Program-made: the position numbers and the translations under genes
Assembly: GCA_002869015.1 (NCBI GenBank)
Contig: PKTT01000003.1
Location: 1-64,000 of the forward strand
Reading direction: 5' to 3'
Origin: Deltaproteobacteria bacterium
GTDB taxonomy: Bacteria > Desulfobacterota > Deferrisomatia > Deferrisomatales > BM512
Length of the DNA stretch: 64,000 nucleotides
Shown here: positions 41,644 through 53,969 of the stretch, piece after piece
Position numbering within the stretch: position 1 is the first letter of the stretch
Layout: every line of letters begins with the position of its first letter
Notes under the pieces: model-generated
The model's input: the letters and a program-made list of their open reading frames with translations, nothing else
Databases searched by the model: none
What the model was told of the DNA's origin: nothing

Positions 41644-43332
41644 ATGAAACTCACTGGGGCCGAGATACTCATAGAGTGTTTGAAAAGAGAGGGCGTCGAG
41701 ACGATCTTCGGCTACCCCGGAGGGGTGGTCTTAAACGTTTACGACGTGCTCTACAACTCGGATTTAAAGCATGTGCTGGTGCGCCACGAGCAGGCGGCCG
41801 TGCACGCCGCCGATGGTTACGCGCGCGCCACTGGCCGCGTCGGTGTTGCCCTTGTAACCTCCGGGCCGGGCGCTACCAACACCGTTACAGGGCTTGCGAC
41901 GGCGTATATGGACTCAGTCCCGATGGTTGTTATATCGGGGCAGGTGCCCACCGGGCTCATAGGCAACGACGCCTTTCAGGAGGCGGATATAGTAGGGATC
42001 ACGCGGCCCTGCACAAAGCACAACTTCCTCGTAAAAGATGTAAAAGACCTCGCCCGCATAATGCGCGAAGCATTTTACCTCGCCGCTACGGGCAGACCGG
42101 GGCCGGTCCTCGTCGACCTGCCAAAAGACGTTGTGGTCAACTCGACAAAATTCGAGTACCCGGAGAGCGTTTCCCTGGTTGGCTACAACCCCACCATCGA
42201 GGGGCACACCGGGCAGATCAAGAAGGCGTTAAAGGCAATACTTGCCGCTAAAAAGCCTGTCATCTACGCGGGCGGCGGCGTGGTGCTCTCCGACGCTTCC
42301 GAGGAGATGACCGAGTTCGCGCGTAAGTTAAAGATCCCCGTCACGATGACCCTGATGGGGCTTGGCGGCTTCCCCGGCTCCGATGATCTTTCTCTCGGCA
42401 TGCTGGGGATGCACGGCACCTACCGCGCCAACCTCGCGGTAACGGAGTGCGATCTTTTAATCGCGCTCGGCGCCCGCTTCGACGACAGGGTCACCGGCAA
42501 AGTGGATGAGTTCGCCCCCCGGGCCAAAGTCATCCACGTCGATATAGACCCCACCTCCATCTCAAAGAACGTCAAGGTGGATATACCGATTGTCGGTGAT
42601 TTAAAGGCTGTTCTCACTCGCGCCCTCGACATGTTGAAGGAAGAAGACCTCTCCACGCGCGACAAAGACCTTGCCCCCTGGGAGGCGGAGATAAATGAGT
42701 GGAAAGCCCGTCACATGCTCGGCTATGAGCAGAGCGACGAGGTGATAAAGCCTCAGTACGTCGTCGAGATGCTCCACGAAGTTACTGGCGGCGACTGCAT
42801 CATCTCCACCGAGGTGGGGCAGAACCAGATGTGGGCGGCGCAGTTTTTCGAGCTGGATAAGCCTCGCTGCTGGCTCACCTCAGGCGGACTTGGAACCATG
42901 GGTTACGGCTTCCCAGCCGCCATCGGCGCGCAGGTGGCCTTTCCTGACAAAGTGATCATCGACATAGCGGGCGACGGCTCCATCCAGATGAACAGTCAGG
43001 AGCTTGCCACTGTAGTCCAGTACAAGCTCCCGGTGAAGATCGCCATTTTGAACAACCGCTTCCTCGGCATGGTCAGGCAGTGGCAGGAGCTCTTTTACGG
43101 CAAACGCTACTCACACACCGTAATGGACAACGCCCCGGACTTTGTAAAGCTCGCCGAAGCATATGGCGCGCTTGGGCTCAGGGCTGAAAAGCCCTCCGAG
43201 GTGGTGGATGTCATCAAGAAGGCTCTTGCCCATGACGGCCCCGTGGTGATGGATTTCATAGTGGACCGGGAGGAGGGCGTCTATCCGATGGTCCCCGCCG
43301 GCGCGGCGATCAGCAAGATGCTGCTGGCGTAG
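41644..43332 (+). CDS. ilvB: Acetolactate synthase large subunit
   Basis: A 562-residue thiamine-diphosphate enzyme. [14 protein letters not shown] and [20 protein letters not shown] give the catalytic glutamate region; [29 protein letters not shown] is the ThDP/Mg2+ motif. It condenses pyruvate with pyruvate or 2-oxobutyrate to begin valine/leucine or isoleucine synthesis. It is followed 10 bp later by its regulatory subunit. A GGAGG-like site lies just before the ATG. Confidence 0.96.
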   Translation: MKLTGAEILIECLKREGVETIFGYPGGVVLNVYDVLYNSDLKHVLVRHEQAAVHAADGYARATGRVGVALVTSGPGATNTVTGLATAYMDSVPMVVISGQVPTGLIGNDAFQEADIVGITRPCTKHNFLVKDVKDLARIMREAFYLAATGRPGPVLVDLPKDVVVNSTKFEYPESVSLVGYNPTIEGHTGQIKKALKAILAAKKPVIYAGGGVVLSDASEEMTEFARKLKIPVTMTLMGLGGFPGSDDLSLGMLGMHGTYRANLAVTECDLLIALGARFDDRVTGKVDEFAPRAKVIHVDIDPTSISKNVKVDIPIVGDLKAVLTRALDMLKEEDLSTRDKDLAPWEAEINEWKARHMLGYEQSDEVIKPQYVVEMLHEVTGGDCIISTEVGQNQMWAAQFFELDKPRCWLTSGGLGTMGYGFPAAIGAQVAFPDKVIIDIAGDGSIQMNSQELATVVQYKLPVKIAILNNRFLGMVRQWQELFYGKRYSHTVMDNAPDFVKLAEAYGALGLRAEKPSEVVDVIKKALAHDGPVVMDFIVDREEGVYPMVPAGAAISKMLLA

Positions 43333-43342
43333 GAGGAGAGCG

Positions 43343-44889
<1,547 letters not shown>

Positions 44890-44935
44890 GCCCTACCGAA
44901 AGGAACGTCTCCGACGGAACGGAGAAGAAGATAAA

Positions 44936-46465
44936 ATGGAACGAGTATATATATTTGATACGACCTTGCGCGACGGGGAGCAATCCCCCGGCGCATCAAT
45001 GAACGTCGAAGAGAAGCTGCGCATGGCGCAGATGCTCGAAAGGCTCGGCGTCGACATTATCGAGGCGGGTTTCCCAATATCCTCGCCCGGTGATTTTGAG
45101 AGCGTGAAGCTCATCGCCGACAAGGTGAGGGGTCTTCAGGTGGCGGGCCTTGCGCGCGCCTCCTTTGAGGATATCGACAGGGCGTGGGAGGCGCTTAAGG
45201 GTGGTGCGGACCCCCGCATACACACCTTTATAGCGACCTCGCCCATCCACATGAAGCACAAGCTCAAGCTCACCCCCGATCAGGTCTTTGAGCAGGCAGT
45301 GGAGTCGGTGAAGCACGCTGTCAAGTACACATCCAACGTCGAGTGGTCGGCGGAGGATGCGGTCAGGAGCGACGTCGATTACCTTTGCCGCATCATCGAG
45401 GCGGTCATCGACGCAGGGGCGAAGACGGTAAATATCCCCGATACTGTGGGTTACGCTATCCCCAACCAATGGGGGCAGACGATTGCCGAGATAATGAACC
45501 GCGTCCCCAACATCGACAAGGCGGTGGTTTCGGTGCACTGCCACAACGACCTTGGGCTAGCCACCGCCAACTCGATAGTCGCCCTCCAGGCAGGCGCGCG
45601 GCAGGTTGAGTGTACGATAAACGGCATCGGCGAGCGCGCGGGGAACACCTCCCTTGAGGAGGTGGTAATGGCGATGAAGGTGCGCCCGGCGCTCCTTGAG
45701 ATGGAGACAAAGATAAACACCGAGTATCTCTACCCGGCGTCAAGGCTTGTCTCCAACATAACCGGCCTCCCCGTGCAGCCCAACAAGGCTATAGTTGGCG
45801 CCAACGCCTTTGCACACGAGGCGGGCATCCACCAGGACGGCGTCTTAAAGGACAAGTCCACCTACGAGATAATGACCCCCGAGTCGGTGGGCATAGCGAC
45901 CAATGACCTCGTCCTTGGAAAGCACTCCGGCAGGCACGCCTTTATAGACAAGATTAAGCGTCTCGGCTACGACCTCGAAAAGGAGCAGCTTGAAGTTGCC
46001 TTCTCGGCGTTAAAGGAGCTTGCCGACAAGAAGAAGACTATCTACGACGAGGATATCGAGGCGATAATCGCCGAGCGGATATTGAGGCTCCCCGACCGCT
46101 TCCGCCTGGTCTACCTTAACGTGACCTCCGGTACTGTAACCGTGCCGACGGCTACGGTTCAGATGGAGGTTGACGGCGTGGTCAGGCAGGAAGCTGAGTT
46201 TGGCGATGGCCCCGTCGATGCCGTCTTCTCGGTCATCAAAAAGCTCACCGGCAAAAAGCCGAGGCTGGAGTCCTTCAATATCGCGGCTATTACAGGCGGC
46301 ACCGACGCTCAGGCGGAGGTCTCCGTAAGAATTGAGGAGAGCGGCGTCATGTCCAACGGGCAGGCTTCGGACACCGATATCATTGTTGCCTCTGCGAAGG
46401 CCTTTGTACGGGCGCTCAACAAGCTTGAGCACAGAAAACAAAAAACATTCATGGCCCACATGTAG
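44936..46465 (+). CDS. leuA: 2-isopropylmalate synthase
   Basis: A 509-residue protein of normal family length. [21 protein letters not shown] is the acyl-transferase signature, [15 protein letters not shown] carries the metal-binding histidines, and residues from about 390 form the allosteric LeuA domain ([15 protein letters not shown]). It makes 2-isopropylmalate from acetyl-CoA and 2-oxoisovalerate and is feedback controlled by leucine. It sits 46 bp downstream of ilvC in the same operon. Confidence 0.96.
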   Translation: MERVYIFDTTLRDGEQSPGASMNVEEKLRMAQMLERLGVDIIEAGFPISSPGDFESVKLIADKVRGLQVAGLARASFEDIDRAWEALKGGADPRIHTFIATSPIHMKHKLKLTPDQVFEQAVESVKHAVKYTSNVEWSAEDAVRSDVDYLCRIIEAVIDAGAKTVNIPDTVGYAIPNQWGQTIAEIMNRVPNIDKAVVSVHCHNDLGLATANSIVALQAGARQVECTINGIGERAGNTSLEEVVMAMKVRPALLEMETKINTEYLYPASRLVSNITGLPVQPNKAIVGANAFAHEAGIHQDGVLKDKSTYEIMTPESVGIATNDLVLGKHSGRHAFIDKIKRLGYDLEKEQLEVAFSALKELADKKKTIYDEDIEAIIAERILRLPDRFRLVYLNVTSGTVTVPTATVQMEVDGVVRQEAEFGDGPVDAVFSVIKKLTGKKPRLESFNIAAITGGTDAQAEVSVRIEESGVMSNGQASDTDIIVASAKAFVRALNKLEHRKQKTFMAHM

Positions 46466-46485
46466 GGCCTCGAGGTATCCGTAAA

Positions 46486-47748
46486 ATGGGTATGACTATA
46501 AGCGAGAAGATTCTCGCAAAACATGCCGGAGTAGAGGGGGTTGAGCCCGGGGAGATAATCAGCGTAAAAGTTGATATAGCCCTCGGAAACGACATCACCG
46601 CTCCAATCGCGATAAAGGAATTTAAGCGCGCTGGCGCGAAAAAGGTCTTCGACAAGGGTCGCGTTGCCCTCGTACCCGACCACTTCGCACCCAATAAGGA
46701 CATCGCCAGCGCCGAGCAGTGCAAGATACTCCGCGACTTCGCCAAGGAGCAGGATATCGAAAATTACTTCGAGACCGGCGAGATGGGCGTTGAGCACGCG
46801 CTCCTGCCTGAGCAGGGTATCGTTACCCCCGGTGATGTGATAATCGGCGCGGACAGCCACACCTGCACCTACGGGGCGCTCGGCGCTTTCTCCACCGGCG
46901 TCGGCTCCACTGACCTGGCTGCGGCGATGGTCACAGGAGAGACGTGGTTCAAGGTGCCGGAGTCCATGAAGTTCGTATACACCGGCAAGCTCCCAAAGTG
47001 GGTGGACGGTAAGGACTTGATCCTCTACACCATCGGTAAGATCGGTGTTGACGGCGCGCTATACCGTTCAATGGAGTTCACCGGCCCGGTGATCGACTCT
47101 CTCCCGATGGATGACCGCTTCACGATGGCGAACATGGCTATCGAGGCGGGCGGCAAGAACGGCATCATCGCGCCTGATGCAATAACAAAGGCTTATGTGG
47201 AGGGGCGGATGAAGCGCCCGCCTGTCTATTACGCCTCCGACGCTGATGCGGTCTACTCCGATGTAATCGAGATAGACTGCTCCAAGCTGAGCCCCCAGGT
47301 AGCCTTCCCGCACCTGCCCTCCAATACCCGCGCTGTCGAAGAGGCTGGCAATGTAGCTATCGACCAGGTGGTTATCGGTTCTTGCACTAACGGCAGGATA
47401 AGCGACCTTAGAAAAGCGGCCGCTGTCCTGAAAGGCAAGAAGGTAGCGAAATATCTACGCCTCATCGTCATACCCGCCACCCAGCAGATTTATCGGCAGG
47501 CGATGGAGGAGGGGCTTTTCGACATCTTCCTCGACGCGGGCGCGGCTATCTCCACCCCAACTTGCGGCCCCTGCCTTGGCGGACACACCGGCATCCTCGC
47601 AGCGGGAGAGCGCTCCCTTGCGACGACCAACAGAAACTTCGTGGGCCGCATGGGCAGCCCGGACTCCGAGGTTTACCTTGCGAGCCCCGCTGTGGCGGCG
47701 GCGACAGCGGTGAAGGGCGTAATCGCTTCGCCCGAGGAGGTGGCATAG
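46486..47748 (+). CDS. leuC: 3-isopropylmalate dehydratase large subunit
   Basis: A 420-residue aconitase-family protein of the shorter archaeal/thermophile-like LeuC type (about 420 residues, against 466 in E. coli). [37 protein letters not shown] and [13 protein letters not shown] hold the three cysteines that bind the 4Fe-4S cluster. It forms the isomerase with LeuD, encoded immediately next. This subfamily can also take part in homocitrate or citraconate-type isomerisations, but leuA nearby favours leucine. Confidence 0.94.
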   Translation: MGMTISEKILAKHAGVEGVEPGEIISVKVDIALGNDITAPIAIKEFKRAGAKKVFDKGRVALVPDHFAPNKDIASAEQCKILRDFAKEQDIENYFETGEMGVEHALLPEQGIVTPGDVIIGADSHTCTYGALGAFSTGVGSTDLAAAMVTGETWFKVPESMKFVYTGKLPKWVDGKDLILYTIGKIGVDGALYRSMEFTGPVIDSLPMDDRFTMANMAIEAGGKNGIIAPDAITKAYVEGRMKRPPVYYASDADAVYSDVIEIDCSKLSPQVAFPHLPSNTRAVEEAGNVAIDQVVIGSCTNGRISDLRKAAAVLKGKKVAKYLRLIVIPATQQIYRQAMEEGLFDIFLDAGAAISTPTCGPCLGGHTGILAAGERSLATTNRNFVGRMGSPDSEVYLASPAVAAATAVKGVIASPEEVA

Positions 47749-48240
47749 ATGAAGTTCACGGGTAAAGTTTGGAAATTCGGCGCGGATATAGATACCGACG
47801 CCATAATCCCCGCGCGCTACCTCAACACCTCCGACCCGGAGGAGCTTGCAAAGCACTGCATGGAGGACGCCGACCCGGAGTTCGTAAACAAGGTTAGCCC
47901 CGGCGATATCATATTGGCGGATAAGAACTTCGGCTGCGGCTCCAGCCGCGAGCACGCGCCCATCTCCATCAAGGGCGCAAAGGTCTCTTGCGTCGTCGCC
48001 AAATCATTCGCGAGGATCTTTTACAGAAACTCCTTCAATATGGGGCTCCCCATCTTCGAGTCGGAGGAGGCCTACGACAAGTGCGATGAGGGTGACGTGA
48101 TCGAGGTCGACGCCGACAACGGCGTCATAAGAAACATCACGAAGGGAATAGAGTTCAACGTTGCGCCCATTCCCCCCTTCATGCAGCAGCTAATTGAAGA
48201 TGGCGGTCTAATGGCGCATATCGAGAAGCGCGGCAAGTAG
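47749..48240 (+). CDS. leuD: 3-isopropylmalate dehydratase small subunit
   Basis: A 163-residue swivel-domain subunit, the short form that pairs with 420-residue LeuC proteins. KFGADIDTDAIIPARYLNT and NFGCGSSREHAPISIK are the substrate-binding motifs. It begins directly after the leuC stop codon, so translation is coupled. The expected leuB is not found downstream; instead a methyltransferase gene starts 3 bp after leuD. Confidence 0.95.
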   Translation: MKFTGKVWKFGADIDTDAIIPARYLNTSDPEELAKHCMEDADPEFVNKVSPGDIILADKNFGCGSSREHAPISIKGAKVSCVVAKSFARIFYRNSFNMGLPIFESEEAYDKCDEGDVIEVDADNGVIRNITKGIEFNVAPIPPFMQQLIEDGGLMAHIEKRGK

Positions 48241-48243
48241 CAT

Positions 48244-49323
48244 ATGGCGCGCCTCGAAGGGTTCGTCGTGGCGCCCCCCGGTTTGGAGGGGGTGCTTAAG
48301 GATGAACTCTCGACGCTTGGGGTGAGAGCCCTCCAGCTTACCGTTGGGGGCGTAGCATTCATGGGCGGTTGGCGCGAGGTATATGGAATAAATCTAAGCT
48401 CAAGGGTTGCGGGACGGATCCTCGTAAGGGTCGCCCGTCTCGCAGCCCACTCCTTTAAGGAGCTCTCCAGGGGCCTCTCCCGCATAGCGTGGGAGGGTTG
48501 GTTAGACCCCTCCAAGGGAGCCTCCATCTCCATCTCCACCAGAAAGACCCGCCTCTACCATACCGGCAAACTAGAAGAGATATTTCGGGAAGCTACAGGT
48601 CTTGGGACGGGGGAGGGAGCCAACCTCTTAATGCGCATCTCCGGCGACAAATGCCTAATATCCCTGGACACCAGCGGCGAGCACCTTCACCGTAGGGGGT
48701 ACCGTGTGCTTGCCGGTGATGCACCGCTTAGGGAGAATATCGCCGCAGGGCTCCTCCTAGCGGCTGGCTATGACGGCTCCCGCCCGCTCCTTGACCCCTG
48801 CTGCGGCAGCGGTACCTTCGGGGTAGAGGGGGCGATGATCTCCTTGGGGCTGGCGCCGGGCCTTGGGCGCTCCTTCGCCTTTGAGACGCTGCCCTCCTTT
48901 GACTCCGAAGGGTGGTCCGGCTTAAAGGAGAAGGCGCTAAAGGGCGCTTCTAAGAAGCTCCGGGCTCCCATACTCATAAACGACATTTCATCGGATGCCG
49001 TAGCCCTCGCGAGGGCCAGCGCTGTAAGCGCCGGGGTTGGTGAAATGCTTGAGATATCCCAAGAAGATATGGAGTCTTTAAAGCCGCCCTCAGGGTCGCG
49101 GGGAGTGCTCATTGCAAATCCTCCCTATGGAGTCAGGCTGGGCAGACCCGGGGAAGTTTATGGTAAGATAACCCATCTTCTTGCCGGTCCCTTCAAAGGT
49201 TGGCGATGGGGTGTAATAGCGCTGCGGCGTGGTGTTTATAATCTCCCTAACGGAGCGTCGGAGTGTATTGACTTTACTAGCGGCGGGCTTTCCCTCGCCT
49301 TTCACATGGGCGGCATGCCCTGA
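48244..49323 (+). CDS. THUMP-type RNA methyltransferase, second paralogue
   Basis: A 359-residue class I SAM methyltransferase. The N-terminal third (RLEGFVVAPPGLEGVLKDEL) resembles the THUMP/ferredoxin-like RNA-binding region. PLLDPCCGSGTFGVEGAMI is SAM motif I and IANPPYGVRLG is motif IV for base N-methylation. It is related in layout to the protein encoded at 25071, but shorter and with CCGSGT instead of MAGSGT. It starts 3 bp after leuD and is followed closely by hemH, so it may be carried along by the leucine operon. Confidence 0.86.
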   Translation: MARLEGFVVAPPGLEGVLKDELSTLGVRALQLTVGGVAFMGGWREVYGINLSSRVAGRILVRVARLAAHSFKELSRGLSRIAWEGWLDPSKGASISISTRKTRLYHTGKLEEIFREATGLGTGEGANLLMRISGDKCLISLDTSGEHLHRRGYRVLAGDAPLRENIAAGLLLAAGYDGSRPLLDPCCGSGTFGVEGAMISLGLAPGLGRSFAFETLPSFDSEGWSGLKEKALKGASKKLRAPILINDISSDAVALARASAVSAGVGEMLEISQEDMESLKPPSGSRGVLIANPPYGVRLGRPGEVYGKITHLLAGPFKGWRWGVIALRRGVYNLPNGASECIDFTSGGLSLAFHMGGMP

Positions 49324-49336
49324 TGGGGAGCAACTT

Positions 49337-50287
49337 ATGAAGACTGGCGTTATACTCCTCAATATGGGCGGTCCCGACTCGATAGAGGCGATACAGCCAT
49401 TCCTTGAAAACCTCTTCTCCGACCCGGAGATCCTCCGCTTTCCCCTCTCTTTTATCCTCCAAAAACCCCTGGCCCGTTTCATAAGTAAAAAAAGGGCTGT
49501 CAAGGTAGCGCCCCTATATGAGGCAATGGGCGGCGAGTCGCCACAGTGCAGGATAACCGCGGAGCAGGCCCGCCTCCTTGGCGAGGAGCTGGGCGATGAT
49601 TACCGAGTGGTTGTTGCGATGCGCTACTGGAACCCCAGAGCGGATGAGGCGGTGCGGGAGGTTAAGGAGTGGGGCGCCGAACGCCTTGTCGTGCTGCCCT
49701 TATACCCTCACTATAGCCGTGCAACCACGGGCACCAGCTTAACCGACCTTGACGTAGCCCTTAAAGCAGCTGGAGCAGTAGGCTTGCCACGGGTCACCGT
49801 TACCTCATGGGAGGATTTTCCGCCCTACGTTGAAGCGCTTGCAGAGACGCTTAAGGAGGCGATGCCGGAGGGTGGGGAGACGACGATTCTCTTCTCGGCT
49901 CATGGTTTGCCTGAGCGGCTCATCAAGGAGGGAGACCCATACCTTGCGCAGGTCGAGCGAACTGTGGCGGCGGTTATGGAGCGCTTCCCCGGCAAGCCGA
50001 ACAAACTATCATTCCAATCACGCACAGGCCCGGTGAAGTGGCTTGAACCCTATACGGACGAAATGATTAAAGAACTTGCCGGGGATGGTGTGGAAGACCT
50101 CACCGTGCTCGCCGTCAGCTTCGTCTCAGACCATATAGAGACCCTTCAGGAGATTGACGTGGAGTACCGGGAGCTGGCCCTTGAGGCTGGGATGAAACGC
50201 TTCAGGCGGGCTCCTGCGCTCAATGCGCGGCCCTCCTTCATCAGGGCCCTCGCAAAGCGTGTTAAGGCGGCGGAAGAGGAGTTCTAG
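49337..50287 (+). CDS. hemH: Ferrochelatase
   Basis: A 316-residue enzyme. The start KTGVILLNMGGPDSIEAIQPF is the family N-terminus, and FSAHGLPERLIKEGDPY contains the catalytic histidine. The later QSRTGPVKWLEP and VSFVSDHIETLQEID segments are also diagnostic. It inserts Fe2+ into a porphyrin (protoporphyrin or coproporphyrin). ATG 49337 follows GGGGAG; the track's earlier start lies inside the methyltransferase gene and is rejected. Other haem genes are not in the window. Confidence 0.95.
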   Translation: MKTGVILLNMGGPDSIEAIQPFLENLFSDPEILRFPLSFILQKPLARFISKKRAVKVAPLYEAMGGESPQCRITAEQARLLGEELGDDYRVVVAMRYWNPRADEAVREVKEWGAERLVVLPLYPHYSRATTGTSLTDLDVALKAAGAVGLPRVTVTSWEDFPPYVEALAETLKEAMPEGGETTILFSAHGLPERLIKEGDPYLAQVERTVAAVMERFPGKPNKLSFQSRTGPVKWLEPYTDEMIKELAGDGVEDLTVLAVSFVSDHIETLQEIDVEYRELALEAGMKRFRRAPALNARPSFIRALAKRVKAAEEEF

Positions 50288-50330
50288 AAGGGGTTTTCGG
50301 CAAAAGTTTAGATTACGACAAGGGGTGGCT

Positions 50331-51536
50331 TTGCGAGGAAGATTTCATTACGGCTGGGTGATCGTCGCGACGGGGATTCTAACGGTAATCTCCTGCCTGG
50401 GTTTTGCCCGCTTTGCGCTTGGGATGATTCTCCCCGCGATGGGCGAGTCTCTTGGGCTCTCCTACTCCGAGATGGGCTTCATAAGCACGGGCAACTTTAT
50501 CGGCTACCTCATCGCGGTTATCCTCAGCGGCAGGCTATACACTAAATTCGGCGCGAGAAAGCTGATTGTAACCGGAGCTTTGACCTGCTCCCTTATGATG
50601 ATGGCGGTCTCCCGCGCTGAGGGTTTCTGGCAGGTCTTTATCGCTTACATAGTGACGGGAATTGGAACAGGCACCGCCAACGTCCCGATAATGGCTTTGA
50701 TTCCACACTGGTTCAGGCGCAGCCACCGGGGAAGAGCTTCGGGGTTTATAGTCACCGGCAGCGGCATCGGTATAATTATCTCCGGGTGGTTGATACCACT
50801 TGTCAACAGCGCGTTGGGGGTAGAGGGTTGGCGGAGCAACTGGCTCATATTGGGCTTGGCGAGCATCGTCACAACTATTATAGCTCTTACCTTTCTTAGG
50901 AATGACCCAGCGGAGGTCGGCCAGGAGCCCCTTGGTGTGGACCCGCCTCCATCTGAAGAGAAGGCCGGTGGCAGAGAGCTTGCCCCGGAGAGGGCGATAC
51001 TCCTCCTCGGCACCCTTTACTTCCTCTTCGGCTACACCTACGTTATCTACGCTACCTTTATCGTAACGACTTTGGTAAATGAGGTTGGCCTGTCTGAGGC
51101 GGTGGCGGGTAAGACATGGATGTGGATCGGGGCGTTCAGCCTCTTTTCAGGCCCGGTCTTCGGTGCCTTGAGCGATAAGCTGGGTAGGCGCGAGGGGCTG
51201 GCGGCGGTCTTCACCTTCCAGATGGCAAGTTATCTCCTCATGGCTTTCCATGGAGGCATGTGGAGCATCTACCTCTCAGTGGGGCTCTACGGTTTTGTCT
51301 GCTGGGCTATTCCCGGAATTATGGGCGCTGCTGTCGGAGACTACATGGGGCCGCAGCGGGCGGCTATGGCCTTTGGCACCATAACCCTCTTCTTTGGCGT
51401 GGGGCAGGTGGTAGGCCCATCGGTCGCTGGAATGCTCGCCGATGCCTCAGGCTCTTTCTCAACCAGTTACATGATGGCTGCCGCTATGGCAGCGGTAGCG
51501 ATAGCGACAACAAGGTTAATTCCAAAAAAGAGGTGA
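50331..51536 (+). CDS. Major facilitator superfamily transporter (YbfB/OxlT-like)
   Basis: About 401 residues with twelve helices. GRFHYGWVIVATGILTVISCLGFARFALGMILPAMGESLGLSYSEMGFI is the N-terminal pattern of the YbfB/OxlT-like MFS branch, which moves organic acids or related anions. The track starts at 50223 inside hemH; TTG 50331 (or GTG 50325) with AAGGGG just upstream is more likely. Substrate unknown. It is convergent with the HD-domain gene. Confidence 0.83.
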   Translation: MRGRFHYGWVIVATGILTVISCLGFARFALGMILPAMGESLGLSYSEMGFISTGNFIGYLIAVILSGRLYTKFGARKLIVTGALTCSLMMMAVSRAEGFWQVFIAYIVTGIGTGTANVPIMALIPHWFRRSHRGRASGFIVTGSGIGIIISGWLIPLVNSALGVEGWRSNWLILGLASIVTTIIALTFLRNDPAEVGQEPLGVDPPPSEEKAGGRELAPERAILLLGTLYFLFGYTYVIYATFIVTTLVNEVGLSEAVAGKTWMWIGAFSLFSGPVFGALSDKLGRREGLAAVFTFQMASYLLMAFHGGMWSIYLSVGLYGFVCWAIPGIMGAAVGDYMGPQRAAMAFGTITLFFGVGQVVGPSVAGMLADASGSFSTSYMMAAAMAAVAIATTRLIPKKR

Positions 51537-51539
51537 AGC

Positions 51540-51575
51540 AAAAAAGGCCGGGTTAAGTTTTACCGCCCTTAACCC
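51540..51575 (-). terminator. Terminator of the HD-domain gene
   Basis: On the - strand GGGTTAAG and CTTAACCC form an 8-bp stem followed by GGCC and six T residues. The left arm lies in the last codons of the HD gene. It separates that gene from the convergent MFS gene. Confidence 0.7.
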
Positions 51576-52128
51576 ACCAGTCGGTTCCCTTGTCGAACCA
51601 CCAAGCCGATGAGTCGCCATTTACTATCGCTTCGGCAAGCTCTCTGGCGCGCTCGGTTTTGATCCTCTTTACGGTGAAGGGTATCCACTCGTCGGCGTTT
51701 TTGTTTCCAACGTCGTGGTGCTCCTTTAGCTGGAGGAGCATCTCTATATTGTCCGCGTCCTTAACCAGTATGGCTTCAGTGCTTTTCTGGGCGCGAAACT
51801 CATCGAAGAGGTCGACAATATCTTCACCGAAGGGGAGCCCCTCCGCCATGTCTGCGGCGGCGCGCTCCTCATCCGCCTTTACATACTTTTGATTCATATA
51901 GTTGAGGTCGCCGGTGCGCGCCTCGGCAAGGTCGTGGAAGAGGGCCATCCTGAGCACCTTGTCGCGGTCCACATCATCGCGCTCTGAGGCCAGGGAAAAG
52001 GCTATCATTGCGGTGCGGAAGATATGCTCGGCTACCGATTCGGTGCCGGAGCCCAGAAATTGCCAGCCGGTGCGGGGTGTACGCTTTAACATCCCGACCT
52101 CGAAGAGAAAGTTCGCTAAACGATCCAA
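51553..52128 (-). CDS. HD-domain hydrolase (YfbR/HDDC2-like nucleotidase)
   Basis: A 191-residue HD-superfamily enzyme. SVAEHIFRTAMIAFSLA gives the first metal-binding histidine, and ALFHDLAEARTGD gives the H-D pair plus the E-x-x-x-G-D segment specific to YfbR/HDDC2 5'-deoxynucleotidases. The fourth ligand is probably the aspartate in LVKDADNIEM. It likely removes phosphate from deoxynucleoside monophosphates. It is divergent from the histidine kinase, 56 bp away. Confidence 0.85.
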   Translation of the reverse strand: MDRLANFLFEVGMLKRTPRTGWQFLGSGTESVAEHIFRTAMIAFSLASERDDVDRDKVLRMALFHDLAEARTGDLNYMNQKYVKADEERAAADMAEGLPFGEDIVDLFDEFRAQKSTEAILVKDADNIEMLLQLKEHHDVGNKNADEWIPFTVKRIKTERARELAEAIVNGDSSAWWFDKGTDWWVKGGKT

Positions 52129-52184
52129 GCTAAACTCCTGATTGTTATTGCGTATTCACGCTATGGGAGGTAAATCTATAACCT

Positions 52185-53942
52185 ATGAGGCGAGAAAGCG
52201 GGCCCCCGGAGAGCAGCAGGACTCAAGTTAAGGAGACATTATTCGACCTCCTTGGGGAAAGTCTGGGCAAAAACGCCGCCCATGTCTTCGAGGAGGTCCT
52301 CGCCATCCACTCAAGACTCGGCTCAATCGAGCACGATCAATCCTGGAAGTCCATAGCTTACGACGCCGCGCAGATATTTGTCGAGAGTTTCGGCGCGAGC
52401 GGCGCTACAGGGCTCTTTAAAGAGCAGGGCACGGGCAAGCTAAGGCGCTTTTTCTCCTACCGCTTTATAGGGTCGATTCCAGATGCCGCCAAAGGTTATG
52501 AGGAGGAGGTGTCTCTTGAGGTTATAGAGCGCGGCCTCCCCATAATATCAGATTGCGTCCCGGAGCATACGGGCACGATGACCTTCGGCCTTCCCATCAC
52601 GATACGGAGCACCCGGGATATAGAGGAGGACATAAGGGGCGCGCTCCTCATATTCTTCGACCACTGCCCGGACTTTAACCCCCTTATCGTAAAGGTCGCC
52701 GAGATGATGGCGGGGCGCGTCGGCGAGGTGCTGGCTAGAAGGCGCATACTGAATATGCACCGTGTGGCGCAGAAAAAAGAGTGGATTGTCGAGAAGGTTT
52801 TTTCAAAGATATCCATTGAGAAGGGCGTAAAGATGAAGGACCTCTTCAGCCTTATGGTTGAAGAGCTTGCCGATATAATAAGGGTGCAGTCATGCTCGCT
52901 CTTTTCAATCTCCGAGGATGGTCGTGAGGCGCTATTGGAGGCGGGTTGGCCGGAGAGCGGCAGTTATCATTCAATTGGCAAGAATTTCAAATTGTCAGAT
53001 CACCCTTACCTTGGCGCGGCAATCAACCGCGATGGCTTGGCCGGTGACTTTGAAAATGAGCGCTTCCACGAGAATTATCTTTTAATTAAAAATCCCGCCG
53101 AGTCCAGCCTCTTGACGCCCTCCATGAAGAAATTCTCGGAGCAGCACGGCATCCATTCAATCCTCTATATACCTATATCGACTGACAGGCGGGTCAGCTA
53201 TCTCCTGGTCTTTGACGCGCTGGAAAAAAAGCGCATCTTCTCCACCGGTGATATCGAGGTGCTCACTTTTTTCGGCAAAGAGCTGACCCAGGCCCTGGAA
53301 ATCGAAAAACTCGACGATATCCTCCACGATTTTAAGAACCCCGCCATAGCTGTGGCCGGCTTTGGGCGTAGGGTCAAGAAGATGGCGGAGCGTGGTGAGA
53401 ACTCAGAGAAGTTCTTAGCCTACCTGGATATAATCATAAAGGAGGGGGTGCGCCTACAAGAGATGGCGATGAGCCTCTACCCTGTGGCGCGGCTGGAGCC
53501 CGTTGACCTATGCGCCGTAGTGCGCGACCGCTTTAAAATTAACAGGGAGGCCTTAGGGGAGCAGGGGCTTACGAACATAAAGCTAAGCGCCGAGGGGCTT
53601 GATTGCGGAGGGGTGAAGATATTGGCGCCCCAAATTGCGATCGAGCGCGTGCTCGACAACCTCTTTAACAACGCAACAAAGGCGATTGGCGCTGCGGGAG
53701 GGGAGCTCTCAACCTCTATTTCGGTGGAGAGGGATACAGCGGTGATAAAGATATCAAACACCGGAGAGCTGCCCGAATATATCCTAAGCCGCCTAAGGAC
53801 CGCCGAGGTTACGACGGGCAGAGGGCTGGGCATCGTCAAGCGGTTGGTCGCTAATATGGGGGGAGAGGTGGTCGCCGAGCAGGATGAAGACCAATGCGTC
53901 TTTACCCTTCGTCTGCCACGTTACCGGGGTAAGGGTGGATGA
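52185..53942 (+). CDS. GAF-domain sensor histidine kinase, soluble
   Basis: A 585-residue cytoplasmic kinase with no transmembrane helix. Two GAF-like sensor regions fill about residues 30-185 and 210-370. The dimerisation helix carries the phospho-acceptor in LHDFKNPAIAVAGFGRRVKKM, and the ATPase domain has DNLFNNATKAIG and GRGLGIVKRLVANMGG boxes. No receiver or regulator gene is adjacent, so it is an orphan kinase. The Shine-Dalgarno GGGAGG lies about 14 nt from the ATG, a longer gap than usual, so a slightly later start is possible. Confidence 0.87.
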   Translation: MRRESGPPESSRTQVKETLFDLLGESLGKNAAHVFEEVLAIHSRLGSIEHDQSWKSIAYDAAQIFVESFGASGATGLFKEQGTGKLRRFFSYRFIGSIPDAAKGYEEEVSLEVIERGLPIISDCVPEHTGTMTFGLPITIRSTRDIEEDIRGALLIFFDHCPDFNPLIVKVAEMMAGRVGEVLARRRILNMHRVAQKKEWIVEKVFSKISIEKGVKMKDLFSLMVEELADIIRVQSCSLFSISEDGREALLEAGWPESGSYHSIGKNFKLSDHPYLGAAINRDGLAGDFENERFHENYLLIKNPAESSLLTPSMKKFSEQHGIHSILYIPISTDRRVSYLLVFDALEKKRIFSTGDIEVLTFFGKELTQALEIEKLDDILHDFKNPAIAVAGFGRRVKKMAERGENSEKFLAYLDIIIKEGVRLQEMAMSLYPVARLEPVDLCAVVRDRFKINREALGEQGLTNIKLSAEGLDCGGVKILAPQIAIERVLDNLFNNATKAIGAAGGELSTSISVERDTAVIKISNTGELPEYILSRLRTAEVTTGRGLGIVKRLVANMGGEVVAEQDEDQCVFTLRLPRYRGKGG

Positions 53943-53969
53943 TAGGCGAGAGATATCTATCTGCAACCT

